In this document: piece after piece, positions 42,697 to 51,231 of the stretch
How positions within the stretch are numbered: position 1 is the stretch's first letter
How the letters are laid out: each line of letters begins with the position of its first letter
NCBI GenBank assembly: GCA_039822005.1
Contig: JBCBMZ010000010.1
Location: 18,198-82,197, forward strand
DNA: 64,000 nucleotides
DNA from: JBCBDX01 sp039822005
GTDB lineage: Bacteria > Pseudomonadota > Alphaproteobacteria > Rhizobiales > Rhizobiaceae
Direction: 5' to 3'
Position numbers and translations under genes: made by a program
Notes under the pieces: model-generated
Told to the model about the DNA's origin: nothing
Seen by the model: only the letters and a program-made list of their open reading frames with translations
The model's database searches: none

Positions 42697-43683
42697 ATGA
42701 AGAGCGAGTATCGAAACCCCCGTAAGCGCTGCATCGTTGTAAATAGCTGCGACCAAGACACGCCCATTATGGTGGATGCGCTGCAGGCAGCCAACATCGA
42801 AATTGTGGAGGTCTGGATCAGTGAGACGCAGTTTCCGAAAAACGGGTTTCGTCAACCACCATTTTTGATACGGCCATCTGCAGCGAGGCGGGCTGTGTAT
42901 GATCTCCTCCGCGATGGTCACCACATTCGTGTGATTAAAAAACCTTGGCTCAAATCCCTTGCTCAAGCTTTGGCACGTGCGCCCTTGTTTGATTTTTTGC
43001 TCTGCGCAAACTCGAATATTATCTTCCCGAAACAATTCATCGACGCGCTTCCCGGGCCTGCGTTGAACCTTCACCCCGCACTGCTTCCTGACTATCGCGG
43101 TGCCTTGCCCATACATGCGATGGTATTGAATAATGAAGCCAACAAGTTTGGCGGCATGACGTTGCATTTGATTGAGCCGAAGATCGACGAGGGCGCAATC
43201 ATCGCAAAGCATCCTGTTCCGAGGTCGGATTTCAACTCCTCAGCATCTTGGGTAGCAGCCGTTAGAGATGCGGCAAGACCATTGATTGTTGATGTTCTTC
43301 CTGCGTTCCTTGACGGTCAGATAAAACCTCAGCCGCAACCCGCCGGGGCAGGAAGTTACTTCTCGGTCAAGGATGTGCCGCTTTATGCAGCACCATCGCA
43401 GACCTACGCATATATCGAACGCTACATGACCCGTTTCCCACAAGTCCAGAAATGGCAGCGACTGCAATTGCAACACCGTGGACGACATGTATTTCACACG
43501 GTTGCGACACCCATTGAGCACTTGGGGGCATCCATCGGCAAAGGCCCTGACATTCGACGCGGAACCGTTGAATTTGACTGTGTCGACGCCCGCGTTCGCG
43601 TTCGGCGCATTTCTTCGCTGGAAAAGCACTGGATGAAACTTACCCGCCAGCGCCCAAAATTGGTGCTAACGCCTAAGCCATAA
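42697..43683 (+). CDS. Formyltransferase family protein
   Basis: About 328 residues with the Fmt/GART formyl-transfer fold. The catalytic Asn-His-Asp set is recognisable in ALNLHPALLPDYRGALPIH (Asn and His) and IEPKIDEGAII (Asp), so it should use 10-formyl-tetrahydrofolate. The N-terminal part differs from methionyl-tRNA formyltransferase and the C-terminal domain is not the tRNA-binding one, so the substrate is probably a sugar amine or peptide amine. ATG 42697 is preferred to TTG 42685 or 42691, without a clear ribosome binding site. It lies downstream of the peptide gene, apparently in the same cluster. Confidence 0.8.
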   Translation: MKSEYRNPRKRCIVVNSCDQDTPIMVDALQAANIEIVEVWISETQFPKNGFRQPPFLIRPSAARRAVYDLLRDGHHIRVIKKPWLKSLAQALARAPLFDFLLCANSNIIFPKQFIDALPGPALNLHPALLPDYRGALPIHAMVLNNEANKFGGMTLHLIEPKIDEGAIIAKHPVPRSDFNSSASWVAAVRDAARPLIVDVLPAFLDGQIKPQPQPAGAGSYFSVKDVPLYAAPSQTYAYIERYMTRFPQVQKWQRLQLQHRGRHVFHTVATPIEHLGASIGKGPDIRRGTVEFDCVDARVRVRRISSLEKHWMKLTRQRPKLVLTPKP

Positions 43684-43786
43684 GCCGCAAGCCTGCCGGG
43701 CAGCGCCACGCAGGGGAGAAGTGAGGCGCGTGTCAGCGCGCTAAATGCTTCAATTGAAAACGCAGTGCTTGCCGCTGCACCTTCCG

Positions 43787-43803
43787 TCTCCCTTCATGGG
43801 AGA
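43787..43803. repeat. Short palindrome, intergenic
   Basis: A TCTCCC/GGGAGA inverted repeat with a five-base loop in the 252-base spacer between the formyltransferase and the HxlR gene. It resembles short extragenic palindromes common in rhizobial genomes; only one copy is seen in the window. Confidence 0.3.
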
Positions 43804-43935
43804 GGGTGGATGCGAATGGCTGTTTAGCGGACAAAGCTGCCAATCTTCGCAACAACATCAAAGGCAACCAGCCAGCAAGCGGACTCCTTTGATTATGAGT
43901 CGCTCAAATATTCTTGAATGTGCCGTCTATTGAAA

Positions 43936-44328
43936 CTATCCTGGGCGTGTCATCTGTTGACTTGCTTCTTCATATTCCTGACGAGAGTCTTTTACTCCCT
44001 CCATGTTATCGTTCGCCCAAAGAACAAGTGGCCTGAGCAAATTCACCAGACCCTCACCAACAGGCGTCAACGCATAATATACGGCGATCGGTGGGCCGGG
44101 CTCGACAGTCCGCGTGATGTATCCATCTTTTTGCAAGCTGCGCAGGTTCTCAGTTAGAACGCCTTGGGTGATGTCACCGATGGTCCGCTTAAGCGCACCA
44201 AATCTCAGCGGGCCGTCTTCCAGAGCAAGAACGACAATAATCTGCCATTTGCCGGTGACTTTGGATAGCACGGTTCGGATTGGACAAAGCAAGGCTTCAG
44301 CCTCTGTGTGTACACCTATTGGTAACAT
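43936..44328 (-). CDS. HxlR-family transcriptional regulator
   Basis: 130-residue winged-helix regulator. Family features: CPIRTVLSKVTGKWQIIVVLAL near residue 15-36, then LRFGALKRTIGDITQGVLTENLRSLQ (recognition helix region) and GYITRTVEPGPPIAVYYALTPVG (wing). HxlR proteins often respond to redox or small electrophiles through a conserved N-terminal Cys, here Cys15. Divergent from the NTF2/SDR operon, with palindromic sites in the shared spacer; it probably controls that operon and itself. Confidence 0.88.
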   Translation of the reverse strand: MLPIGVHTEAEALLCPIRTVLSKVTGKWQIIVVLALEDGPLRFGALKRTIGDITQGVLTENLRSLQKDGYITRTVEPGPPIAVYYALTPVGEGLVNLLRPLVLWANDNMEGVKDSRQEYEEASQQMTRPG

Positions 44329-44436
44329 GGCGAAATCACGGTCCTTATTTCAGACTAGCGCTGAAAATATGACTCGCATGATTGGAATCAGTTCTCATGT
44401 CAAGTGCTGCCTAGGTGTTCTGGTCCGTTGAGAGAG

Positions 44437-44472
44437 ACTAGGTCATTTACTAGTGCCTAATTGCGACCTAGT
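44437..44472. promoter_or_regulatory. Inverted repeat, candidate HxlR operator
   Basis: Perfect 8-bp arms ACTAGGTC (44437-44444) and GACCTAGT (44465-44472), 28 bases centre to centre, with a small ACTAGT palindrome between and another CTAGGT at 44411. It sits in the divergent spacer 109 bases from the HxlR start and 77 bases from the first operon gene. Confidence 0.5.
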
Positions 44473-44548
44473 ACAGTAATGGTACCATGTGTGGTGTACA
44501 CAGAACTGAAATTGACATCGGCTCTTCCCAAACAGTGAGAGACATAAA

Positions 44549-45325
44549 ATGACACCACAAGAACTCGTACTTGCCCTTATCGCGGCGGTATTCGTAGATT
44601 ACGACGCTGACGCTGCACGCCCGCTGCTTGCACCGGACTACATACAGCACAATCCGAACATCCCGACGGGAGCGGCCGGAATTCTGGGCGCGGTTCCAGC
44701 CGTCAAAGAATCTGGACTGACCGTCAAAACCCACCGCATCATCACGGATGGCGACTATGTCGTTCTCCATAACACGTTTGAGAACGCTGACATGTTTGGT
44801 TCGCCGACGCTCGTTTCGTTCGATGTATTCCGGATTGAGGATGGTGTCCTCGCGGAGCATTGGGACAATCTGCAGTCGCCGCCAGCCACCACTGCCTCCG
44901 GTCGATCAATGACGGATGGCCCGACTGACATCATCGACCTGGATAAGACGGCCGAGAACAAGGCCATCGTACAAGGATTTGTCACCGACGTATTTTTGAA
45001 CGGCGAGTTGGAAAAGGCCGCAGACTATATTGTGACTGAACCAGGCGCATACCTTCAGCACAATCCATTGGTCCCTGACGGATTGGACGCGCTCGGCGCG
45101 GCGTTCGCACAATTGGCCGAAGCCGGTCAGGGCTTTTCATTCACGGACGTCCATCTGATCGTCGCTGAGGGCAATTTCGTCTTCACAATGACCGAAGGTG
45201 CAATGGGTGACAGGCCCACTGCCTTTTTCGATCTGTGGCGGGTGGAAGACGGCAAGATCGTCGAACATTGGGACACGATCGAGACCATTCCCGACGAGAT
45301 GGCCCAAAGTAACGGCAAATTCTAG
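44549..45325 (+). CDS. Tandem NTF2/SnoaL-like protein
   Basis: 258 residues made of two related NTF2-like domains (about 1-115 and 132-250). Each repeats the pattern 'Asp-Tyr...YxQHNPxxPxG...Phe-Asp-x-(F/W)RxEDGxxxEHWD': YIQHNPNIPTG with RIEDGVLAEHWDNLQ in the first, YLQHNPLVPDG with RVEDGKIVEHWDTIE in the second. This is the SnoaL-like polyketide cyclase/predicted-ester-cyclase type; such proteins bind small hydrophobic molecules. GAGAG precedes the start. First gene of an operon with a second NTF2 protein and an SDR. Confidence 0.85.
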   Translation: MTPQELVLALIAAVFVDYDADAARPLLAPDYIQHNPNIPTGAAGILGAVPAVKESGLTVKTHRIITDGDYVVLHNTFENADMFGSPTLVSFDVFRIEDGVLAEHWDNLQSPPATTASGRSMTDGPTDIIDLDKTAENKAIVQGFVTDVFLNGELEKAADYIVTEPGAYLQHNPLVPDGLDALGAAFAQLAEAGQGFSFTDVHLIVAEGNFVFTMTEGAMGDRPTAFFDLWRVEDGKIVEHWDTIETIPDEMAQSNGKF

Positions 45326-45358
45326 CGAAACTCACAATTCAATATCGGAGAAACCACT

Positions 45359-45829
45359 ATGACATTGAATACATTATTGAAAATCGGCCCAATAGCCCTG
45401 ACCTCAATCTTCCTGACAGCCGGATTGGCCACGGCCGATGGTCACGGCGACACCGTCAAAATCACTGAAGTCTTGAAGAGCTACGAAAGCTTCGTCAACG
45501 CAGGCAACGCCGAAGGGCTCGGAGCCCTTTACACGGACGATGCTGTATTGTTGCCAGATCGGTTTGACGCCTTCGAAGGCGCCGAAGCTATCACTGGTTT
45601 CTACGCCTTCGCCTTCAGCGCGTTGACGCTTGAGCTAGAGTTCCAGATTGACCCCGATGATATCGTGGTCGATGGCGACACCGCTTATGCAACTACAAGC
45701 TCGACAGGAACGCGCTTCATCAAGGAGGCCAACCAAACTGTGCCGGAGATCAACCGCGAGCTTTGGGTGTTCGAGATGCTCGAGGGCGATTGGAAAATCG
45801 CGCGATACGCCTTCAACAAATCTGAATAA
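45359..45829 (+). CDS. Exported NTF2-like (DUF4440/YybH) protein
   Basis: 156 residues with a signal peptide (about 1-27, ending GLATA) and one NTF2-like domain: NAEGLGALYTDDAVLLPDRF, then GFYAFAFSALTLE and the C-terminal ELWVFEMLEGDWKIARYAFN typical of DUF4440/YybH proteins. Probably periplasmic. GGAGA lies upstream. It follows the tandem NTF2 gene by 33 bases and is separated from the SDR gene by a strong hairpin. Substrate unknown. Confidence 0.85.
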   Translation: MTLNTLLKIGPIALTSIFLTAGLATADGHGDTVKITEVLKSYESFVNAGNAEGLGALYTDDAVLLPDRFDAFEGAEAITGFYAFAFSALTLELEFQIDPDDIVVDGDTAYATTSSTGTRFIKEANQTVPEINRELWVFEMLEGDWKIARYAFNKSE

Positions 45830-45836
45830 TTGGTGC

Positions 45837-45868
45837 AGCGTCCCGACAGCATATTTGGTCGGGGCGCT
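45837..45868 (+). terminator. Intercistronic hairpin (possible attenuator)
   Basis: An 11-bp stem (AGCGTCCCGAC / GTCGGGGCGCT, one G-U pair) with a 10-base loop right after the exported NTF2 gene. No T-run follows, so it is more likely an mRNA-stabilising or partial-termination structure than a full terminator. Confidence 0.4.
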
Positions 45869-45906
45869 AAATGATTTGATCCAACAAACAAGCGAGGATT
45901 TGCCCG

Positions 45907-46650
45907 ATGATACGTCCACACGAAGGAAAACGCGCATTGGTCACGGGTGGCGGACGTGGGATTGGGGCTGCAATAGCGCGTCGTCTCGCCTCCGAGGGTG
46001 CGCATGTAACGCTCACCTACGTTGGATCATCGGCCGAAGCCGACAAGACCGTGAACGAGGTTCATTCTGCTGGTGGACAAGCCCGCGCAATCGAAGCTGA
46101 CGCACGAATAGTGGGTGCAAGCGCGGCCGCCGTCAACGAGGTTGTCTCGAACCAAGGTGGCCTTGATATTCTTGTATGCAATGCCGGCATTAATACTTCC
46201 AAGCCAATCGGCGATCTGACTGACGACGACTATGCAGCTGTGTTTGATATCAATGTACGCGCCAATTTTGAGATCATCCGCGCGGCATCCCGCGTCATGA
46301 AGCCAGGTGGGCGGATTATCGCGATCACGGCCACTATTGCGAATGATTATTTTGCGCCCGGTCTCGCACTCTACGGGGCGAGCAAAGCGGCTGTAAATGG
46401 GCTTGTTCAAGGCTGGTCGCGCGATCTCGGACCCAAGGGTATAACCGTCAACGCCGTGGTTCCGGGGCCGATCGACACGGACATGAATCCGGATCATTCT
46501 TGGCTTGCCCGACGACTGAAGAAACGTGTGCCCCTTGGGCGGTATGGCCAGCCCGAGGAGATTGCTTCAATGACTAGTTATCTGGCAAGCGCCGAGGCGG
46601 GGTTCATCACTGGCGCCAGAATGATCATTGACGGAGGGATGACCGCATAG
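45907..46650 (+). CDS. SDR family oxidoreductase
   Basis: 247-residue classical short-chain dehydrogenase of the 3-oxoacyl-ACP reductase (FabG-like) type. Motifs: TGGGRGIGAAIA (NAD(P) binding, about residues 13-24), CNAGINTS, and the catalytic YGASKAAVNGL; the end IDGGMTA is typical. The second glycine block suggests NADP preference only weakly. GAGGA precedes the start. It is the last gene of the HxlR-linked operon with two NTF2-like proteins, which suggests reduction of a small ketone or quinone-type compound, by inference only. Confidence 0.88.
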   Translation: MIRPHEGKRALVTGGGRGIGAAIARRLASEGAHVTLTYVGSSAEADKTVNEVHSAGGQARAIEADARIVGASAAAVNEVVSNQGGLDILVCNAGINTSKPIGDLTDDDYAAVFDINVRANFEIIRAASRVMKPGGRIIAITATIANDYFAPGLALYGASKAAVNGLVQGWSRDLGPKGITVNAVVPGPIDTDMNPDHSWLARRLKKRVPLGRYGQPEEIASMTSYLASAEAGFITGARMIIDGGMTA

Positions 46651-46777
46651 TCCAATCACGGCATTTCAGGCGCGGATCGATACCTTGGTCTAGTCGCCAA
46701 TCCAGACATCAGCCGCAAATTGTCGATTGTCTACTTTGGGCTCTTTGCGGGCTTTCCCTGACAGTGAGCGGGTTGCT

Positions 46778-46809
46778 AAAAAAAACCCGCGAACCTCTCA
46801 GCTCGCGGG
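46778..46809 (-). terminator. Rho-independent terminator of nrdJ
   Basis: On the minus strand: stem CCCGCGA/TCGCGGG (7 bp), 10-base loop, then eight T residues. It lies 28 bases past the nrdJ stop codon. Confidence 0.85.
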
Positions 46810-46837
46810 GCAATATTTGCCTAAACTGGTTAGCCTA

Positions 46838-49800
46838 TCAACTACACCCGCTCGTTGAGCCACACGTGTCACACTTCAAACACGTGCCATTCCTCACCAT
46901 CGTGAAGTTGGAGCATTCGGTGCACATGTCGCCGGTGTAGCCTTGCATGATGGATTTCATGCGCCGGTCGGCTTGCAGCTTCTTGGTCGTGGCTTCGGTG
47001 TCACCGGCAAGGCCCGTTGCCGCTGCCGCAGCGGCGGCTGCTTCTGCGGCACTTTCTGCCTCTGTCTCGGCTGCAAATTCCGCCTGACGCTCCTCATAGT
47101 CGCGCTTGAAGGCGGTGGCCTCTTCCTGCAGTTCCAGCACCGGGCTTTTGGCGAGCGCCAGGCCGCCCTGGGTCTGCGTGGCTGTGGCGATGGCGGTCAC
47201 ATTGGCGCCTGTCGCCTTGCCCGCCGGGGCGGATGTGGGCGTGTCGATCACAGAGAGCTTGTGGCCGCGTGTCCAACCGGTGGAAACAGGCTGTGTCTTG
47301 CCCTCATTGATACCTTTGCCGAGCGGTGTGGAGGAGAACTCCGACTGGTCCACATGGGCCAGATCGTGACGCTCCAGGTAGGAGACGGCCAATTCGCGGA
47401 ACACATAGTCAAGGATCGACGTTGCGTTCTTGATCGCGTCATTGCCCTGCACCATGCCGGCCGGCTCAAACTTGGTGAAGACGAAGGCGTCAACATACTC
47501 CTCCAGTGGCACGCCATATTGCAGGCCGAGCGACACAGAGATCGCAAAGTTGTTGATCAGCGCGCGAAGCGTTGAGCCTTCTTTGTTCATGTCGAGGAAA
47601 ATTTCGCCCAACCGCCCGTCATCATATTCACCGGTGCGCAGGAACACGGTGTGACCGCCAATCTTGGCCTTTTGCGTGTAGCCCTTGCGGCGTGACGGCA
47701 GTTTTTCCTGCTCGCGGGTGACCTTTTCGACAATGCGTTCGATGATTTTCTCGGTCACCTGTACCGCAGCGGCTGCCTTTGGTGCCTCCACGATGGCTTC
47801 AATCGCATCATCCTCATCGGCCTCATCTTCGATCAGGGACGCGTTGAGCGGTTGTGACAGTTTGGATCCATCGCGATAAAGTGCATTGGCTTTGAGCGCC
47901 TTTTTCCAGGATCGCAGGTACGCCTCCTTACAGTCCTCAACGGTGGCCGTGTTGGGCATGTTGATCGTCTTGGAGATCGCGCCGGAGATGAAGGGCTGAG
48001 CGGCGGCCATCATGTCGATGTGGCTGTTGACCGACAGGTAGCGCTTGCCGATCTTGCCGCACGGGTTGGCGCAATCAAAGACCGGTAGGTGCTCGTCTTT
48101 CAGGAACGGCGCGCCTTCCAGGGTCATGGCACCACAAATGTGGATGTTGGCGTCTTCGATTTCCTTTTTGTCGAAGCCGAGGGCCGCGAGCATGTCAAAG
48201 GAGAAATCGTCCAACTGCTCGTCGGTAAAGCCGAGTGTTTCTTTGGCAAAGTCTTCGCCGACCGTCCATTTGTTGAAGACGAATTTGATGTCAAAGGCGC
48301 TTTCCAGTCCCGCGTTGATGGCCGCGATCTTTTCGTCGGTAAAGCCCTTGGCCTTGAGCGTAGTCGGGTTGACGCCCGGCGCCTGGTTCAGATTGCCATG
48401 GCCAACCGCGTAGGCCTCGATTTCGGCGATCTGCGCTTCACCGTAGCCCAGCGTGCGCAAGGCGGCAGGAACAGCGCGGTTGATGATCTTGAAGTAACCG
48501 CCACCGGCGAGCTTTTTGAACTTGACCAGCGCGAAATCCGGTTCGATGCCGGTCGTGTCGCAATCCATGACCAAGCCGATCGTGCCGGTCGGGGCAATCA
48601 CGGTGGCCTGCGCATTGCGGTATCCGTTCTTTTCACCCAACGTGAGTGCGGCATCCCAAGCCGCTTTGGCGTGGGTGATCAGTTCTTGGTCAGGGCAATC
48701 CTTGGCGATGAGCGCCACTGGATCAACAGACAGGCTTTCATAACCGGATGTCTCGCCATGGGCAGCGCGGCGGTGGTTGCGGATGACCCGTAGCATATTG
48801 TCCGCGTTCGGCTCGTAGCCGGGGAAGGGGCCGAGTTCACCGGCCATCTCCGCAGATGTGGCATAAGCGACGCCAGTCATGATCGCGGTGAGCGAACCAC
48901 AGATCGCGCGGCCTTCATCTGAGTCATAGGGAATGCCTGATGACATCAACAGTCCGCCAATGTTGGCATAGCCGAGGCCGAGCGTGCGATACTTGTACGA
49001 CAGTTCCGCAATTTGTCTGGATGGGAACTGCGCCATCATGACGGATACTTCCAGCACGATGGTCCACAGGCGCACCGTGTGCTCATAAGACGCCACGTCG
49101 AACTTCTTGGTGTCCTTATCGGCAAACTGCATCAGGTTGATGGAGGCCAGGTTACAGGCCGTATCGTCCAGGAACATGTATTCCGAGCATGGGTTGGATG
49201 CACGGATCGGGCCTGCGGACGGACAAGTGTGCCAGTCGTTCATGGTTGTGTTGTAGTGGAGACCCGGATCAGCTGACGCCCACGCGGCGTAACCGATCTT
49301 TTCCCACAAGTCGCGGGCTTGGACGGTCTTGTTGACCTTACCGTCGATGCGGTTGATCAGGTTCCATTCAAGGTCGGCTTCGACGGCGCGCAGGAAGTCA
49401 TCTTTCAATGAAACCGAGTTGTTGGAGTTCTGGCCCGCAACGGTCAGATAGGCTTCAGAATCCCAGTCGGTGTCGTAGGTTTTAAATTCCAGATCGGTGT
49501 AGCCCTGCTTGGCAAACTGAATCACCCGTTGGACGTAATTCTCTGGAACCAAAGCTTTTTTCGCAGCTTTGACTTCCCGCTTCAGGGCCGGGTTCTTGTT
49601 GGGATCAAAGCAATCATCATTTTCGCCTTCGCAATTGATGCAGGCCTTCATGATGGCGCCCATATGCTTGGCGACGACTTTCGAGCCGGTGACCAGTGCA
49701 GCGACTTTCTGCTCCTCGTTCACCTTCCAGTCGATATACTGCTCAATGTCGGGATGATCGATGTCGACAACAACCATCTTGGCTGCGCGGCGTGTTGTGC

Positions 49801-50614
49801 CACCGGATTTGATCGCACCGGCAGCGCGGTCGCCGATCTTCAAGAAGCTCATCAAGCCAGAAGACTTGCCGCCGCCAGAAAGTTTTTCCCCCTCACCACG
49901 CAGGTAAGAGAAGTTGGAGCCGGTACCCGAGCCATATTTAAACAGGCGCGCCTCGCGGACCCAAAGGTCCATGATCCCGCCTTCGTTGACGAGATCGTCA
50001 CCCACGCCCTGAATGAAGCAGGCATGCGGTTGCGGATGCTCGTATGATGATTTGGATTTGGTCAGTTTGCCGGTGAACGGGTCGACATAGTGGTGACCCT
50101 GACCGGGGCCGTCGATGCCATAGGCCCAATGAAGACCGGTGTTGAACCATTGTGGTGAATTGGGTGCAACGCGCTGCGTGGCGAGCATAAAGGACAATTC
50201 GTCCATGAAGGCCTGAGCGTCCTCTTCATTGTCGAAGTAGCCGCCTTTCCAGCCCCAATAAGTCCATGTGCCGGCGAGGCGGTGGAAGACCTGACGGCCA
50301 TCTGTCTCAGAACCATAACGCTCGTCTTCCGGCAGTTTAGCCAGCGCTTTTTCATCGGCAACTGAACGCCAAAGGAAAGACGGAACCTCGTTTTCTTCAA
50401 CCTTCTTGAGCGCTGTCGGGACGCCTGCCTTACGGAAATACTTTTGCGCCAAAATATCGGCCGCGACCTGACTGAACTGCTCAGGCACATCAATGTTCTC
50501 CAAACGGAAAACGATAGACCCGTCCGGGTTCTTGATTTCACTGGTCGCCTTGCGGAATGCGATATCCGCGAATGGTGATTGACCCTCTTTCGTGAAACGG
50601 CGTTCAATGCGCAT
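46838..50614 (-). CDS. nrdJ: B12-dependent ribonucleotide reductase NrdJ
   Basis: 1258-residue class II enzyme reducing ribonucleotides to deoxyribonucleotides with adenosylcobalamin, hence oxygen-independent. The signature PIRASNPCSEYMFLDDTACN lies mid-protein, the radical-site region around NAPTGTIGLVMDCDTTG-like segments (IAPTGTIGLVMDCDT) follows. The C-terminal Cys-rich tail CTECSNFTMVRNG...CLKCDTCG is typical of the long alphaproteobacterial form and carries redox or zinc cysteines. Start ATG 50614. No nrdAB is seen in the window. Regulation by NrdR is suggested by an upstream box, and a clear terminator follows. Confidence 0.96.
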   Translation of the reverse strand: MRIERRFTKEGQSPFADIAFRKATSEIKNPDGSIVFRLENIDVPEQFSQVAADILAQKYFRKAGVPTALKKVEENEVPSFLWRSVADEKALAKLPEDERYGSETDGRQVFHRLAGTWTYWGWKGGYFDNEEDAQAFMDELSFMLATQRVAPNSPQWFNTGLHWAYGIDGPGQGHHYVDPFTGKLTKSKSSYEHPQPHACFIQGVGDDLVNEGGIMDLWVREARLFKYGSGTGSNFSYLRGEGEKLSGGGKSSGLMSFLKIGDRAAGAIKSGGTTRRAAKMVVVDIDHPDIEQYIDWKVNEEQKVAALVTGSKVVAKHMGAIMKACINCEGENDDCFDPNKNPALKREVKAAKKALVPENYVQRVIQFAKQGYTDLEFKTYDTDWDSEAYLTVAGQNSNNSVSLKDDFLRAVEADLEWNLINRIDGKVNKTVQARDLWEKIGYAAWASADPGLHYNTTMNDWHTCPSAGPIRASNPCSEYMFLDDTACNLASINLMQFADKDTKKFDVASYEHTVRLWTIVLEVSVMMAQFPSRQIAELSYKYRTLGLGYANIGGLLMSSGIPYDSDEGRAICGSLTAIMTGVAYATSAEMAGELGPFPGYEPNADNMLRVIRNHRRAAHGETSGYESLSVDPVALIAKDCPDQELITHAKAAWDAALTLGEKNGYRNAQATVIAPTGTIGLVMDCDTTGIEPDFALVKFKKLAGGGYFKIINRAVPAALRTLGYGEAQIAEIEAYAVGHGNLNQAPGVNPTTLKAKGFTDEKIAAINAGLESAFDIKFVFNKWTVGEDFAKETLGFTDEQLDDFSFDMLAALGFDKKEIEDANIHICGAMTLEGAPFLKDEHLPVFDCANPCGKIGKRYLSVNSHIDMMAAAQPFISGAISKTINMPNTATVEDCKEAYLRSWKKALKANALYRDGSKLSQPLNASLIEDEADEDDAIEAIVEAPKAAAAVQVTEKIIERIVEKVTREQEKLPSRRKGYTQKAKIGGHTVFLRTGEYDDGRLGEIFLDMNKEGSTLRALINNFAISVSLGLQYGVPLEEYVDAFVFTKFEPAGMVQGNDAIKNATSILDYVFRELAVSYLERHDLAHVDQSEFSSTPLGKGINEGKTQPVSTGWTRGHKLSVIDTPTSAPAGKATGANVTAIATATQTQGGLALAKSPVLELQEEATAFKRDYEERQAEFAAETEAESAAEAAAAAAAATGLAGDTEATTKKLQADRRMKSIMQGYTGDMCTECSNFTMVRNGTCLKCDTCGSTSGCS

Positions 50615-50633
50615 TTCTATCCCTCAACTTTCA

Positions 50634-50649
50634 TCCCAATATATAGTGT
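50634..50649 (-). promoter_or_regulatory. NrdR-box-like site upstream of nrdJ
   Basis: TCCCAATATATAGTGT agrees at 14 of 16 positions with the NrdR consensus ACACWATATATWGTGT. It is 20 bases upstream of the nrdJ start, where a repressor would block transcription or the promoter. A second, tandem copy at the usual ~31-base spacing was not found. Confidence 0.6.
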
Positions 50650-51231
50650 TGTCCACAGGGGCCCTTCAGGCTGACCAATTTTGGGCAACAACATTCCACC
50701 ACCGCAAACCGACAAGTTTACGGCCTTTCCTCATCTTTTATCGCCTCTAAGTAGCGCTTCTGACGCCCTTGAAGGCTTTCTTTTAGGTTATTTCCGCCTC
50801 GTTTTAACTGTTTGGCGAAGAGCGGATCGCCACTCTATCTTGTGTTCTTATTGCCTGTAAACACTAAATATAGGGTTAACAGATGGTTTTTTAACATTCA
50901 CCCCAGCAGGAATTCCCCCAAAAAAATGACGCGTCCAACCACTCCAACAGCCGCAAGCGGCCGAAAGAAATTCGTAAAAAAGCCAAACTTTACTGAAAAC
51001 ACACCTGACAAACGCTAGGCGGCGAGACACATGACTGTCACCACTTGGTCATAAAAAGCGACTCGGGTGTGACGGTCAAGGGGTCGAAGTCCAAAACTGC
51101 GTAGGCACAAGATGTAGTGTGTGGAGGCGTTGGATAGCGGGGAAAAGTGTTAATAAAAGGTTAACGGTCGCGCGCCGTGACCCATCTTCTTCTCGGCACG
51201 CTCACGAGAGCCGGAAAACAAGGAACATGGA
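50650..51231. other. Spacer upstream of nrdJ
   Basis: About 580 bases without a convincing gene. A 68-codon frame at 50812-51018 (+) lacks a properly spaced ribosome binding site; its last 31 codons give a Lys/Thr/Pro-rich basic peptide of no known type. The AGGAA at 51221 belongs to the next gene. Confidence 0.4.

Noticed and set aside
42622..43212. 196-codon minus-strand frame
   Set aside because: Antisense shadow of the formyltransferase, which has clear catalytic motifs.
37005..43683. Calling the cluster a lasso peptide cluster
   Set aside because: No asparagine-synthetase-like cyclase is present and the predicted core has no Asp/Glu at positions 7-9.
50812..51018. 68-codon plus-strand frame upstream of the exported-protein gene
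   Set aside because: No start with a correctly spaced ribosome binding site; composition does not resemble a folded protein.
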